Shown piece after piece: positions 1-8,059 of a stretch of 64,000 nucleotides of DNA. Position numbers and translations under genes: made by a program. Numbering within the stretch: position 1 is the first letter of the stretch; each line of letters begins with the position of its first letter. The notes beneath the pieces are model-generated. The model worked only from the letters and a program-made list of their open reading frames with translations. It did not search any database and was not told where the DNA came from. Origin of the DNA: Selenomonadales bacterium (GTDB taxonomy: Bacteria > Bacillota > Negativicutes > Sporomusales > UBA7701); contig JARKPR010000085.1 in assembly GCA_029975165.1 (NCBI GenBank), forward strand, positions 1 through 64,000, given 5' to 3'.

Positions 1-58
1 CGTCTCTGGTACTGTTGTGGGGCAACAGTACACCAAACAGAGACGTCTTTTCCTTTTT
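1..58 (+). terminator. Hairpin with T-rich tail, possible terminator of an off-window gene
   Basis: Nested inverted repeat: CGTCTCTG (1-8) pairs with CAGAGACG (38-45), and GTACTGTTG (9-17) with CAACAGTAC (23-31) around a TGGGG loop. A T-rich run follows (46-58). This fits an intrinsic terminator for a plus-strand gene that ends before the window, but the upstream gene is not visible. Confidence 0.45.
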
Positions 59-611
59 CAGATTGATATGGCCATTATACCCAGCAATTTTCGGTCAGGC
101 AATCCCGTCAGCTTTCGGGCATTTAATTTTGGCAGCTACAACATATGTCCCCCACGATATGGAGACAGAACGTTTTAGCGGGCCGGAGGGGACGGGGATA
201 AGGTTCTGGTTGAGCCGCGGCGAGGGAGACAAACGGTATCAAGCGTATGCTACTATTTTTGTTTTCCCGCAGGGGACGACGAAGGAGCAGACGAGGCAAA
301 TCATCAATGAACTGATGAAGCGGTCAGGATGGGAGAAGCGCGACCAGGAAGAAAAATACTTCCCTTGGGCACTCTACGAGCTGAAATTTACGGCCGACTG
401 GTATAAGATGGGCACGAAACGGATACCGATCGGGACAATAGCGGTCGGGCAGCATGGCAATCTGTTTTTCTGCGTGATGAGCCACTATCGGGCTTCTTTC
501 AGCGATGGACTCGTCCCCCGGTATCTGCGGATATTGGACGAGTTCGTATGGACGGATACGAACGAAGGGCTGCCACGGATAGAGATGCAGCGATGCTGGA
601 AAGCGGAATAA
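15..611 (+). CDS. Hypothetical protein, start uncertain
   Basis: Open frame of up to 198 codons that I do not recognise. The first codons lie inside the hairpin at 1-45, so the real start is probably later (for example the ATG at 159, giving METERFSG...). The C-terminal ~150 residues look like a compact alpha/beta domain rich in aromatic residues, with no membrane segment. The first ~45 residues are hydrophobic and could be the tail of a signal peptide or out-of-frame sequence, so the gene may be 5'-truncated or frameshifted. It is not part of the opposite-strand polysaccharide cluster. Confidence 0.4.
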   Translation: MWGNSTPNRDVFSFFRLIWPLYPAIFGQAIPSAFGHLILAATTYVPHDMETERFSGPEGTGIRFWLSRGEGDKRYQAYATIFVFPQGTTKEQTRQIINELMKRSGWEKRDQEEKYFPWALYELKFTADWYKMGTKRIPIGTIAVGQHGNLFFCVMSHYRASFSDGLVPRYLRILDEFVWTDTNEGLPRIEMQRCWKAE

Positions 612-662
612 ATCATCTAAGGAAAGGAAGAAATTGAAGAGAATAGCAAAAAAAATTTTCGT

Positions 663-691
663 AGTGGACCCTGAGTGGACTTCTAGTGGAC
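663..691. repeat. Three AGTGGAC repeats at exact 11-bp period
   Basis: AGTGGAC starts at 663, 674 and 685. An exact 11-bp spacing puts the copies on one face of the helix, as in protein-binding arrays. Their role is unknown. Similar short repeats lie just past integrase genes in integrated elements, so this could be an old attachment-site arm. Confidence 0.5.
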
Positions 692-731
692 TAAGAGGCG
701 AAAAAGTGTGATATGATAGTAGTGTGAGAGG

Positions 732-757
732 GACCGCCCTGGGGAGGGCGGTCTTTT
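732..757 (+). terminator. Rho-independent terminator
   Basis: GACCGCCC (732-739) pairs with GGGCGGTC (746-753) around a 6-nt loop, followed by TTTT. It lies about 120 bp after the ORF ending at 611 and would end that transcript. Confidence 0.6.
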
Positions 758-1184
758 CGTTCGACCGGGGAGGCCGGGAATATGCGAGATTTGGAGGGTG
801 AAAAGGCGATGAGGGAAAGCAGGGAAGAAAAACACCACCCCGGCCCCGTTATAATCTCGGGGTGGGGTGGGGGACGAACGGGCCGGCACTTACGGCAGGC
901 GGACGGCTGGGAAACGGACAGGCAGGGTGGTGGCTGTACGGCGACCGACGGACGCTGGCGACGGGGTTGACGGTCCCGTTGGGACGGTGAGGCCGTCAGC
1001 GATGCCTAAAGCCGCGGCAATATATTTGAAATGAACGACGGATTTGGATAACTTTATCGTCGCCTTTCCTTCCATTTTTCTGGTCGCCAATTACGCAGGC
1101 AACAGCGTCAGAAGTATGGCAAGCAGCAATCGGTGGTTGAGCGTTGGGTAACACCTACTTTTACGGAGATTTCGCGGACAGTAA
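758..1184. other. Gene-poor stretch before the polysaccharide cluster
   Basis: I see no convincing gene here. Short open frames occur on both strands but lack ribosome-binding sites. No clear terminator for the minus-strand cluster ending at 1185 could be identified. A minus-strand frame near 1090-890 could be debris of an older gene. Confidence 0.4.
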
Positions 1185-2090
1185 TTATTGGCGCCCCAAC
1201 TGGTAGAGGTAGGACGCGACTTTGCGGCATGGCTTGAGCAAGTCCCGGGATACGATTTCGCCGTCGATTACTTCCCAGTCTTCGTTGGCGTTGTATGTAT
1301 GACAGCTTTGGCAGCCAGGGAGCCAGTCGGGTTCGACCTGTTCCAGGACTGTTTCGCGATAGTCGTTCTCGGTCAGGCAGGTGACTTGGTTGAAAACGAG
1401 GGCATGCCCGTAGCTGAGCAATGAGTTTTGGCCAGGTCTTATGATTTCGCCGTTGTGGCGGAAAAGCTTTCCGGCCGGCCTTGCCGTATTTATATTACTA
1501 ATCACGGGGTTGAGCGGATGAGCATGCCATTCTTCAAAAAGGGAATCGGCGTAGAAAAGGTGGAGGTCGGTGTACGGGCGCCCACCGGTCGCGAGGATAT
1601 TGGTGAACAGCCAAACTTTCCCGTCAGCAAACCATACGGTGGTGTCGTTGGCGTTGAAATCTTTCATGAGCACCTGCACCAGGGTCCATTCGCCGGGGAA
1701 GTTTTTGGCCGCGTAAAGTTCAATCGTACTATTGCCGCTGGTTTCGGGGATCATGTAGAGCTGGCCGTCCACCGCAAATACGCAGGGGTAAGAAAGGTGA
1801 TAGTCCCGCTCCAGAACCTTCTCAGGAGGGGTGGGGTTGCCGTCGGCTTCGATCTCCACGAAGCTGATGCAGCCTTTGCGCGTGACGAAAGAGAATTCTT
1901 CGAAAAAGAGATAATTCCGTCCTTGGTTTTTCAGGATGAAAGGGTCGGCGTAGTAGCTCCCGGGGGGAGGCACGATAACCGTGAACCCGCTGTTGTCGAA
2001 AGGAATGGCGAAAGGCCTTTTCCGCCGATAGGCTATTAACCAACGCGGATAGGTGAACATTTTTTCGAAAAAAGCGGCCACGGTCATCAC
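1185..2090 (-). CDS. Beta-propeller GINT1-like protein, putative polysaccharide transferase
   Basis: 301 residues resembling the N-terminal propeller-like domain of glucosamine inositolphosphorylceramide transferase family proteins, common in bacterial polysaccharide clusters. Visible marks are the YYADPFILK stretch near residue 45, a paired FFEEF, the MIPETSG block near 115 and repeated aromatic/acidic blade motifs. No signal peptide or membrane helix is evident, so it should act in the cytoplasm on a sugar precursor or lipid-linked glycan. Its ATG overlaps the stop of the upstream glycosyltransferase by 4 bp, so the two are translationally coupled. It is the last gene of the cluster. Substrate unknown; it could also be a glycosidase-like fold without that activity. 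Confidence 0.65.
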   Translation of the reverse strand: MMTVAAFFEKMFTYPRWLIAYRRKRPFAIPFDNSGFTVIVPPPGSYYADPFILKNQGRNYLFFEEFSFVTRKGCISFVEIEADGNPTPPEKVLERDYHLSYPCVFAVDGQLYMIPETSGNSTIELYAAKNFPGEWTLVQVLMKDFNANDTTVWFADGKVWLFTNILATGGRPYTDLHLFYADSLFEEWHAHPLNPVISNINTARPAGKLFRHNGEIIRPGQNSLLSYGHALVFNQVTCLTENDYRETVLEQVEPDWLPGCQSCHTYNANEDWEVIDGEIVSRDLLKPCRKVASYLYQLGRQ

Positions 2091-3295
2091 CTCCCGCTAT
2101 GGCTAACCGGCGAGACCTGGTTCAGCCCGGTCTTATGGCGATAAATGGCTTCGATGGCGCAAATGTTGTTCAGGATATTAAACATAGTGCCGCCTATGGT
2201 CCGCAGGCATTCGGCCTGAGGGGGGGGCGCCTGTTCCTCATGAGCCTGCAAGCACGCTTTGGCCCAGACCGCCGGCGGCTGGGAAAGGGACAGCCAGCTG
2301 AGCAGGCCGGGGACGGCCTCAACCTCGGCCGGCACGGTATCGGCAATAATAACCGGCAGGCCAGAGGCCTGGGCCTCGATGGCGGCAAGGCCCAGCCCTT
2401 CGAAAGCGGAGGGGAACAGGAATACGTCGGCCGCTGCGAGGATAGCAGGCACATCGGCCCGTCGGCCGAGAAAACGAACCTGGCCGGCAATAGCTAGCGA
2501 TGCGGCGAGGGCTTCTGTTTCACCGCGCAAGTCCCCGTCGCCGACAAGTAGGAGGTAGCTGTCCGGTTTAATTTTGATCAGTTCGGCGAATACCTGGAGC
2601 AAGAAGCGGTGATTCTTGGCAGCGGTGAAATTTCCCACATGGGCGACTACCATCGCAGCGTCGGGGATGCATAGTCTCTGCCGTTGCGGGGATTTGTCAA
2701 GCAGCAGCGCAAACGGGGACAGGTCGATGCCGCAAGGAACAATTTGCCACTTCAATTGACAGGATACGCCATTTCTGAGTGCCGATGCAGCGTTAGCGCT
2801 GACGGCTATCCCTGCTGTTGCCCAGCGGTCGATCAGCCATTTCATTAGTCGCATATACAGCCGACGGTCAAAAGAGGCGCCCGCATCGACCACCGTCGTG
2901 TCGGTGTGACTGTGAGCAATCCGTACCGAGACGCCCGACAGCCGGGCGATAAGCAATACCAAGCCACTGAAATGATGCAAGTGGCTATGAACAACATCGT
3001 ACGGGTTTTGGCGCAATATTTTTGCCAACCTGACGGCATAGACGATAGGGTTGCCGTCATGGGGACAGATAAATATCTTCGCTCCCAAGGCGGTTATCTC
3101 TTCATCGTATTCGCCCGGTTCCCGCAGATGGACGAGGACATCGTTATGAACTTCCTTGCGGTCCATGGTGCGGAGCATGTGCGTAAGCCATGTTTCGACT
3201 CCGCCGCGGACCATTCTTTCTACGACATGCAGAACCCTAAGAGGGTGAGAGCGGTCGTGCATCTGCCTAGACCTCCCTTGATAAAAACAGGACAT
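2087..3295 (-). CDS. Glycosyltransferase, GT4 family
   Basis: Up to 402 residues with a GT-B fold. The N-terminal RVLHVVERMVRGGVETWL is the usual GT4 beta1/glycine loop, and the C-terminal FPSAFEGLGLAAIEAQASG holds the nucleotide-sugar-binding E-x7-E-type motif. It should transfer a sugar from a nucleotide donor to a lipid-linked repeat unit at the inner face of the membrane. The true start is probably the internal ATG at 3262 (MHDRSHPLRV), because the first 11 residues precede the conserved strand. It follows the acyltransferase gene with almost no gap and overlaps the next gene by 4 bp. Confidence 0.85.
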   Translation of the reverse strand: MSCFYQGRSRQMHDRSHPLRVLHVVERMVRGGVETWLTHMLRTMDRKEVHNDVLVHLREPGEYDEEITALGAKIFICPHDGNPIVYAVRLAKILRQNPYDVVHSHLHHFSGLVLLIARLSGVSVRIAHSHTDTTVVDAGASFDRRLYMRLMKWLIDRWATAGIAVSANAASALRNGVSCQLKWQIVPCGIDLSPFALLLDKSPQRQRLCIPDAAMVVAHVGNFTAAKNHRFLLQVFAELIKIKPDSYLLLVGDGDLRGETEALAASLAIAGQVRFLGRRADVPAILAAADVFLFPSAFEGLGLAAIEAQASGLPVIIADTVPAEVEAVPGLLSWLSLSQPPAVWAKACLQAHEEQAPPPQAECLRTIGGTMFNILNNICAIEAIYRHKTGLNQVSPVSHSGR

Positions 3296-3299
3296 GGAA

Positions 3300-4445
3300 T
3301 CAAATGAAGCTATTTATCATGTTGCGCAGCCGGCGCACTTTATTGACAAGATTGACGAGCATACCGCTTTTTTTCAGCCACGGCCTGATGCCGGCAAGCC
3401 ACAGGCGGAGGAGGCGCGACTTCCAGCCTTTATGAAATACCCGGATATTGAAAGACTTGCGTTCGCCATTAGCCCAGCGATATTTATAAGGTTCATCGCC
3501 TAATAGAAAGTCGACCGTCCCGATGCTGGATTGTTCGCAGTCCAGCATCAATTCTTTAACCAGCAGCATGCCGGGCGAGCACCGCGCATACTGGGACGAG
3601 TAGCAGGTTTTGTAATCGTAATAAGCCCGGCTGTCCACAAAGCCGAAATGATAGGCGATGGGAACGTCATCGAGGTTCAGACTGGAAAAGTGGATAAGCG
3701 GCGCTAACTGAGCTTCTCTCAGGAGGGCGGCGAGGAAACTCTTCTCCTGTTCGAACGTCGCGATGGACTCAAAGCTGCTCTTGGCAGCATAACCTGCTTT
3801 CAGCATCGCGGTAAATGAGTCGAATACTTGTAAGGCTTCGTAACCTTGGTTGCGTTTGAATGTCACTTTTCCCTGCTGTTCGAGATGGCGGCCTTTGCTG
3901 GCAATATCGTTGCGCATATTGCGCGATTTCCTGCGCCAGTATTCGTCGAAAGAAGAGCCGATCCCGGCGTACGGCAAAACGCCGTGGACCGCGGCATCGT
4001 GCGGCACCACCGCCGCCTCCAGGATTTTCCGAAAAGCAGCCAGGTTGGGGGAAGTTTCGCACAGGTGTTCGAAGACGGCGACATCCCAAAGATGGGCGTG
4101 GGCGAGGATGAATGACAGCGTCGTCTTTATGCAAGCTTCTTTGTCTTCCCCCAGCAGAAAGTCACCGTAGTCGGCGTTCGACTGGCCGGCAAACCGCAAA
4201 AGGCGAAAATTAAGGGGCCCGACCGAGGACGAATCAATGACCAGCGGGATTATGCCGACAATTTGTTCACCCTCTGTGAGCTTGATGAAGAAAGGCTTTG
4301 TATTTGTTCCGACCGTTCTCAGCCAGGCCAGTAGCCAGTAACGGTTTTGAAAGGGAGTATCGCTGCTGCCGCCGGCCTGCAGTTTGTCCCAGATAGACTG
4401 GGGAATTGAATTGTCGTCGATCGTCGAGATGATTTCGGCCTTCAT
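3300..4445 (-). CDS. FemAB/CelD-like GNAT acyltransferase
   Basis: 381 residues matching the BcsL/CelD-like acetyltransferase type (Acetyltransf_6) found in cellulose and capsule loci. The diagnostic central block is YWRRKSRNMRNDI near residue 170, then a C-terminal GNAT core with SLNLDDVPIAYHFGF and the YYDYKTCYSSQYARCSPG region. It probably acylates or aminoacylates a sugar in the exopolysaccharide. No signal peptide, so it is cytoplasmic. It lies between two glycosyltransferases in one transcription direction, downstream of an unassigned remnant (4457-4630). Confidence 0.75.
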   Translation of the reverse strand: MKAEIISTIDDNSIPQSIWDKLQAGGSSDTPFQNRYWLLAWLRTVGTNTKPFFIKLTEGEQIVGIIPLVIDSSSVGPLNFRLLRFAGQSNADYGDFLLGEDKEACIKTTLSFILAHAHLWDVAVFEHLCETSPNLAAFRKILEAAVVPHDAAVHGVLPYAGIGSSFDEYWRRKSRNMRNDIASKGRHLEQQGKVTFKRNQGYEALQVFDSFTAMLKAGYAAKSSFESIATFEQEKSFLAALLREAQLAPLIHFSSLNLDDVPIAYHFGFVDSRAYYDYKTCYSSQYARCSPGMLLVKELMLDCEQSSIGTVDFLLGDEPYKYRWANGERKSFNIRVFHKGWKSRLLRLWLAGIRPWLKKSGMLVNLVNKVRRLRNMINSFI

Positions 4446-4456
4446 CGTCGCGTCCT

Positions 4457-4630
4457 CTACTTTCCCGTATAGCGGATATAAGGCTTTACAGCTTCAAGAT
4501 CGGCGCTTTTGCCCCGCCCCTCTTCGATGACAGGGTCGATTATCGAAACCCTCTGCACAGTGCGACCTGGTACGTCGTCCCAGACATGAAAAGGTGTCAC
4601 GAGCGTCGTCGCAGTGTTGATGATGAGCAT
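4457..4630 (-). pseudogene. 57-codon remnant or small ORF between cluster genes
   Basis: Minus-strand frame beginning MLIINTATTL and ending KPYIRYTGK, with FHVWDDVPGRTVQRV in the middle. It reads like the C-terminal part of a longer soluble enzyme. An in-frame TGA lies four codons upstream of the ATG and no ribosome-binding site is visible, so I read it as debris rather than a working gene. The original family was not recognised. It fills most of the gap between a glycosyltransferase and the acyltransferase. Confidence 0.45.
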
Positions 4631-4719
4631 GGCGTGATGTCACTAGTAAAGCCGGACGGACTGCACGCTGGGTGCCTATTGGTGTTACGGCAATCCCTCG
4701 AAATACCGGCAGCCCAGCT

Positions 4720-5901
4720 TTACGTTTTTCGGCAATAGTCTTTAAAATTTAACCAAAAGCGGCGTCTGATCGGATCGAGCACCACGTGGTCATACTGCGC
4801 GGCCTTGCGAAAATTTGCCTCGGCATGCCTGGCCCGCCAACCTTTATCGTTTATGGCCCGCTCCAGAAGTGCGGCCAACGTCCGACTGTCACCCGGCTGG
4901 TGGATGCACTCGGGCTCCAGAAGTTCCGGGATGCCGCCCGCACTGGAGCCGAGCGCCGGACACCCCCGGCTCATGGCCTCGACAAGCGCTCTTGGCAATC
5001 CTTCGATATAGCTCGGCTGGATGTAAATATCTATACCATCGAGCCATTCGTTTACCGCCGTTCCGCTGGGCAAAACTCCGCAGAACTCGGTCCGGTCCCC
5101 TACACCGTGTTCGTTCGCAAGTTTTTTCCAGCGCGTCGGGTCGCCGCCGCCGAGCACTAGAAATTGGAAGGGTGGAAGTTGGTCTTTAATTAGTCCCAGA
5201 GCCTCCAGAGACGTATCAACGCCCTTCTGGCCATGGGCCAGTGAACCTATGAGGCCGATGCGGAAAGGGCTTCTTAATTGGCTGAAACTTGCCAGTCTCT
5301 CCGTGAGTATTCCTTCATCGCGATCAATCAGCTGAACATCGGAACACCCAACTGTTACGCCCAAGCAAGGGTAGCGGCGCTGGAGGAATTCCTTGGTGAC
5401 ATAAAAGGCGAAAGGTGCTTTGCTAATCATCCTTCTAGCCAAATAGGCGGCTAGGGGAGCATACGCTTTGCCCTGCCAGCTACCGTGATACCAAAGACAA
5501 TCGAAGGTACATGCAGTGATTTCTACCGCCCATGGTTTGCGCATTTCTTCAGCGACTTGGTAAGCGACCCGGCTTATCTCGCTCACCACCCTGACGATGA
5601 GGGCATCGCAATCCTGCAACACGTCGGTAATCTTTCTTTTCGCCTCCACGCGATTGATTAACGCCGTCGGCAGCCCGCTGATATTGGGAATCTCGACAAA
5701 ACTTACCCCCGGCCCGTTCGATAAGTCAAGGTCTTTCAACTGTTCGCCGGGGCGTAGCGGTCTCACTCGCCCCGCCACCACGATCTCGTCGAAAAACTCC
5801 AGATAACGCTGCCAGAGTCTGTAGGGAAACTGCCCGTCCGAGTAATATAGGCCGTCTGCTCCGCGGCAAAATTTGTTGTCGAAAGCGAACAAAACTTTCA
5901 T
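4720..5901 (-). CDS. Glycosyltransferase, GT4 family
   Basis: 393 residues, GT-B fold. The C-terminal half has RIGLIGSLAHGQKGVD (start of the donor domain) and QPSYIEGLPRALVEAMSRGCP, the conserved E-x7-E nucleotide-sugar site. The N-terminal half is more divergent and begins MKVLFAFDNKF. A ribosome-binding site (TAGGAG) lies 6-7 bp before the ATG. It sits between two stretches of decayed sequence (4457-4630 and 5910-6230). It should add one sugar to the repeat unit; linkage and donor cannot be told. Confidence 0.85.
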   Translation of the reverse strand: MKVLFAFDNKFCRGADGLYYSDGQFPYRLWQRYLEFFDEIVVAGRVRPLRPGEQLKDLDLSNGPGVSFVEIPNISGLPTALINRVEAKRKITDVLQDCDALIVRVVSEISRVAYQVAEEMRKPWAVEITACTFDCLWYHGSWQGKAYAPLAAYLARRMISKAPFAFYVTKEFLQRRYPCLGVTVGCSDVQLIDRDEGILTERLASFSQLRSPFRIGLIGSLAHGQKGVDTSLEALGLIKDQLPPFQFLVLGGGDPTRWKKLANEHGVGDRTEFCGVLPSGTAVNEWLDGIDIYIQPSYIEGLPRALVEAMSRGCPALGSSAGGIPELLEPECIHQPGDSRTLAALLERAINDKGWRARHAEANFRKAAQYDHVVLDPIRRRFWLNFKDYCRKT

Positions 5902-5909
5902 GTCGGCTC

Positions 5910-6230
5910 CTAATTATATTGATCATAATTTATCGCCACGCCGATTATCAGCAAGAAAACCATATGGATATCCTTTAACCGCACCAAGAACAGCAAGGTT
6001 AAGGTCTTTAGGGAAGTTTTACGATATGAAGGCCGGCACACTACCGAGACCATACTTATGACCGCTGGCGGCCAGCAGCCACCGCGGAGGAGGCAGTTCG
6101 GAAAAATCGATAATAGAGGTAAGTACGATTATCAGCATAACCAAAAGAATAATGAGAATAACGGTGCCGAAAGGCAAGTGGGTTCGATGCTAGAACAGAA
6201 TCGTTCGCTTGCAGGATAAATTATTCGCAT
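5910..6230 (-). pseudogene. Frameshifted, internally deleted membrane-protein gene (possible O-antigen polymerase)
   Basis: Behind the stop of the GT2 gene a GGTGAAGG ribosome-binding site precedes an ATG at 6230 that opens MRIIYPASERF, then runs into a stop. The next frame continues with a strongly hydrophobic helix (TVILIILLVMLIIVL, then FSELPPPRWLLAAS), stopping at 6019. A third frame carries another hydrophobic tail, LTLLFLV...MVFLLIIGVAINYDQYN, stopping at 5910. The pattern is a polytopic membrane protein shortened by an internal deletion and broken by frameshifts. In this position a Wzy-type polymerase or ligase is the natural candidate, but that identity is inference. Confidence 0.5.
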
Positions 6231-6236
6231 ATGGCC

Positions 6237-7214
6237 TCAGCCTTCACCTGGCAATCGCTTTCGGTTAACCAATTGGTATTTGCCGTGTTTCATCGCGGTC
6301 AGGACCCGTGGTCCCATAAGCCCGGCAAGGAAGATTACCCAGCCTTCCAGGCACCACGGATAGTTCGCCAAGTATTTTACGGCCAGACGGCTTCCGGCAA
6401 GACGGTGACCGGCGATAAAGCTGTATAGGACTCGTGACTTACTGAAAATGCGGAAGTATCTCGGACCGTAGCGACGGAGCGCCCCCCCGTGGCGGGTGAA
6501 GATGTATTCCAGTGCCGCTAGCTGGTCTTCGGCACCGATAAGAAGCTTGTCGGCGGAAGATTTCTCCCATATGGTCGTAATCCTGTTGAAGCTGTCGGTA
6601 TGAACAAGGACCGCGACCTCCGGGATAATATGGATCTTGTTGAAAAAAGCCAGATCGTACTGGTAGGAATCCTCATAAGCACGCCCAGCGGCGAATTTTG
6701 CCAGCGGGAAGGTTCGCCGACGAACACACTGAACGTAGTCCGACACGGCCAAGCGGTCGGACCATTTTATGAAATTTTCATAATCCAATATTTGTTCTGT
6801 TGGCACCGGTTCTGGCAAAATTTTGCCTGTATCCCATTGGCACAAAAACCCTATGCTGCCTATATCGTCAGGACAAACGCTGGCCTTCTCCCACACTTTC
6901 TGCAATATTCCCGGTAACAATTCGTCGTCGCTGTCTAGATAAATGACCCATTCGCCGTGACTATTCGCTATCCCGGTATTACGGGCCGAACAGACCCCTC
7001 TGTTCTGGTCATGGCGGATTAGCACGACCCGCGGGTCTTCGATCCCTTTTACGGTCATTGCGGTTTCATCCGTAGAGCCGTCGTCAACGACGACGATTTC
7101 AATATTTGTGAACGACTGCACAAGGCAACTGTTCACCGCCCGCAGAATTTCGTATTCGCGGTTGTAGGCGGGTATCACGATACTAAAGTACGGATTATGG
7201 GGAAGTAATTTCAT
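6237..7214 (-). CDS. Glycosyltransferase, GT2 family
   Basis: 325 residues with a GT-A fold. The N-terminus FSIVIPAYNREYEILRAVNS is canonical, followed by VVDDGSTDET (residues ~41-50), RNTGIANSHG, and the metal-binding VIYLDSDDELL motif near residue 92. The C-terminal third is helical and variable. It should use a nucleotide sugar with a divalent metal to extend the repeat unit. It lies between two remnants (5910-6230 and 7250-7393), and only about 35 bp separates it from the upstream remnant. Confidence 0.85.
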   Translation of the reverse strand: MKLLPHNPYFSIVIPAYNREYEILRAVNSCLVQSFTNIEIVVVDDGSTDETAMTVKGIEDPRVVLIRHDQNRGVCSARNTGIANSHGEWVIYLDSDDELLPGILQKVWEKASVCPDDIGSIGFLCQWDTGKILPEPVPTEQILDYENFIKWSDRLAVSDYVQCVRRRTFPLAKFAAGRAYEDSYQYDLAFFNKIHIIPEVAVLVHTDSFNRITTIWEKSSADKLLIGAEDQLAALEYIFTRHGGALRRYGPRYFRIFSKSRVLYSFIAGHRLAGSRLAVKYLANYPWCLEGWVIFLAGLMGPRVLTAMKHGKYQLVNRKRLPGEG

Positions 7215-7249
7215 CTACTTAACCTTTCTCCTGGTCGGACGAGGCACAA

Positions 7250-7393
7250 CTAATTTCTGAGATGGTACGCGGCAATCCGGGGAAATAAAAGAAGGGCTCC
7301 GGCAAAATAAAGACTGGTGCCCACGGCGATAACCGAACATAATCCCCAAATGTTGTCGAGCTTCTCAAAACACCGGTAAATTGCTGACAGCGC
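7250..7393 (-). pseudogene. C-terminal remnant of a polytopic membrane protein (possible Wzx flippase)
   Basis: Directly after the TAG of the kinase homologue, and in the same frame, 47 codons read ALSAIYRCFEKLDNIWG, then a hydrophobic helix SVIAVGTSLYFAGALLLF, ending RIAAYHLRN and a stop. There is no start codon. It resembles the last helix of a MATE/MurJ-like polysaccharide flippase, the expected gene at this point of a Wzx/Wzy cluster. The rest of that gene is absent, which indicates a deletion. The flippase identity is inferred from context. Confidence 0.5.
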
Positions 7394-8059
7394 CTAAAAA
7401 ATAAGATCTTGCTCATCGCTCACGTTATGCAAAACAGTACCAATGATGTTGGCGCGGGCTCCCTTGAGTAACGCCAATACCTTCGAAGCGGTATGCACCC
7501 GCAGCGTTCGCGCCTCGACGAGCAGGATAACGCCGTCCACCCTTGAAGCAAGTACGCAGGCATCGGTGGCGATTTCGTTCGAAGCCACTACCAGTGGCGA
7601 GCAAGTATAAATAACCAAGTCGGCCAAAGTGTTCAATTGTTCGCCCAACTCTCGCAGCACCGGGTGAAAGAGAACATCGGAGGGGTTATTCGTCAAGGGG
7701 CCACTTGGCAGAATCTGCAGGTTGGTGATGCCGGGCGACTGCAGCATACTTTCCAGTTTGGCATTTTCGTAGATGATGTTCGTGATGCCGGCATTCAATA
7801 GACCGAAAACGTTGTGCAAGGTCGGGGTGCGGAAATTGCATTCGACAAGGATGATTTTTTTTCCGGTGTAGGCTAAACTGGTCGCAGTATTAGCGGCTGT
7901 TATACCGCTGCCCTCGCCTTGGCTGGCGCTGGCGAACAGTAACGCTTTGAGGCCGCTGGCGGTCTGTGCCGCCTGGATCTTGCCGCGCAGGGCACGAAAC
8001 GCTTCGGCGACAGGCGTCTGTTCCCTATCGGCGATAATGTATTCCCTATGCTGCGGCAT
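7394..8059 (-). CDS. BY-kinase-like CpsD/Wzc-C homologue with degenerate ATP site
   Basis: 221 residues aligning end to end with bacterial tyrosine kinases of the CpsD/CapB type that control polysaccharide chain length with a Wzz-like partner. All three nucleotide motifs are altered. Walker A reads GEGSGIT (48-54) where the family has GEGKSTT, so the lysine is missing. Walker A' reads LVECNFRTP (71-79) instead of LIDADLRRP. Walker B reads LVIYTCSP (148-155) instead of VIIDTPP. No C-terminal tyrosine cluster is present. The fold seems kept, so it may be a pseudokinase that works as a structural partner, or a gene in decay. It overlaps the upstream wzz-like gene by 14 bp. Confidence 0.8.
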   Translation of the reverse strand: MPQHREYIIADREQTPVAEAFRALRGKIQAAQTASGLKALLFASASQGEGSGITAANTATSLAYTGKKIILVECNFRTPTLHNVFGLLNAGITNIIYENAKLESMLQSPGITNLQILPSGPLTNNPSDVLFHPVLRELGEQLNTLADLVIYTCSPLVVASNEIATDACVLASRVDGVILLVEARTLRVHTASKVLALLKGARANIIGTVLHNVSDEQDLIF

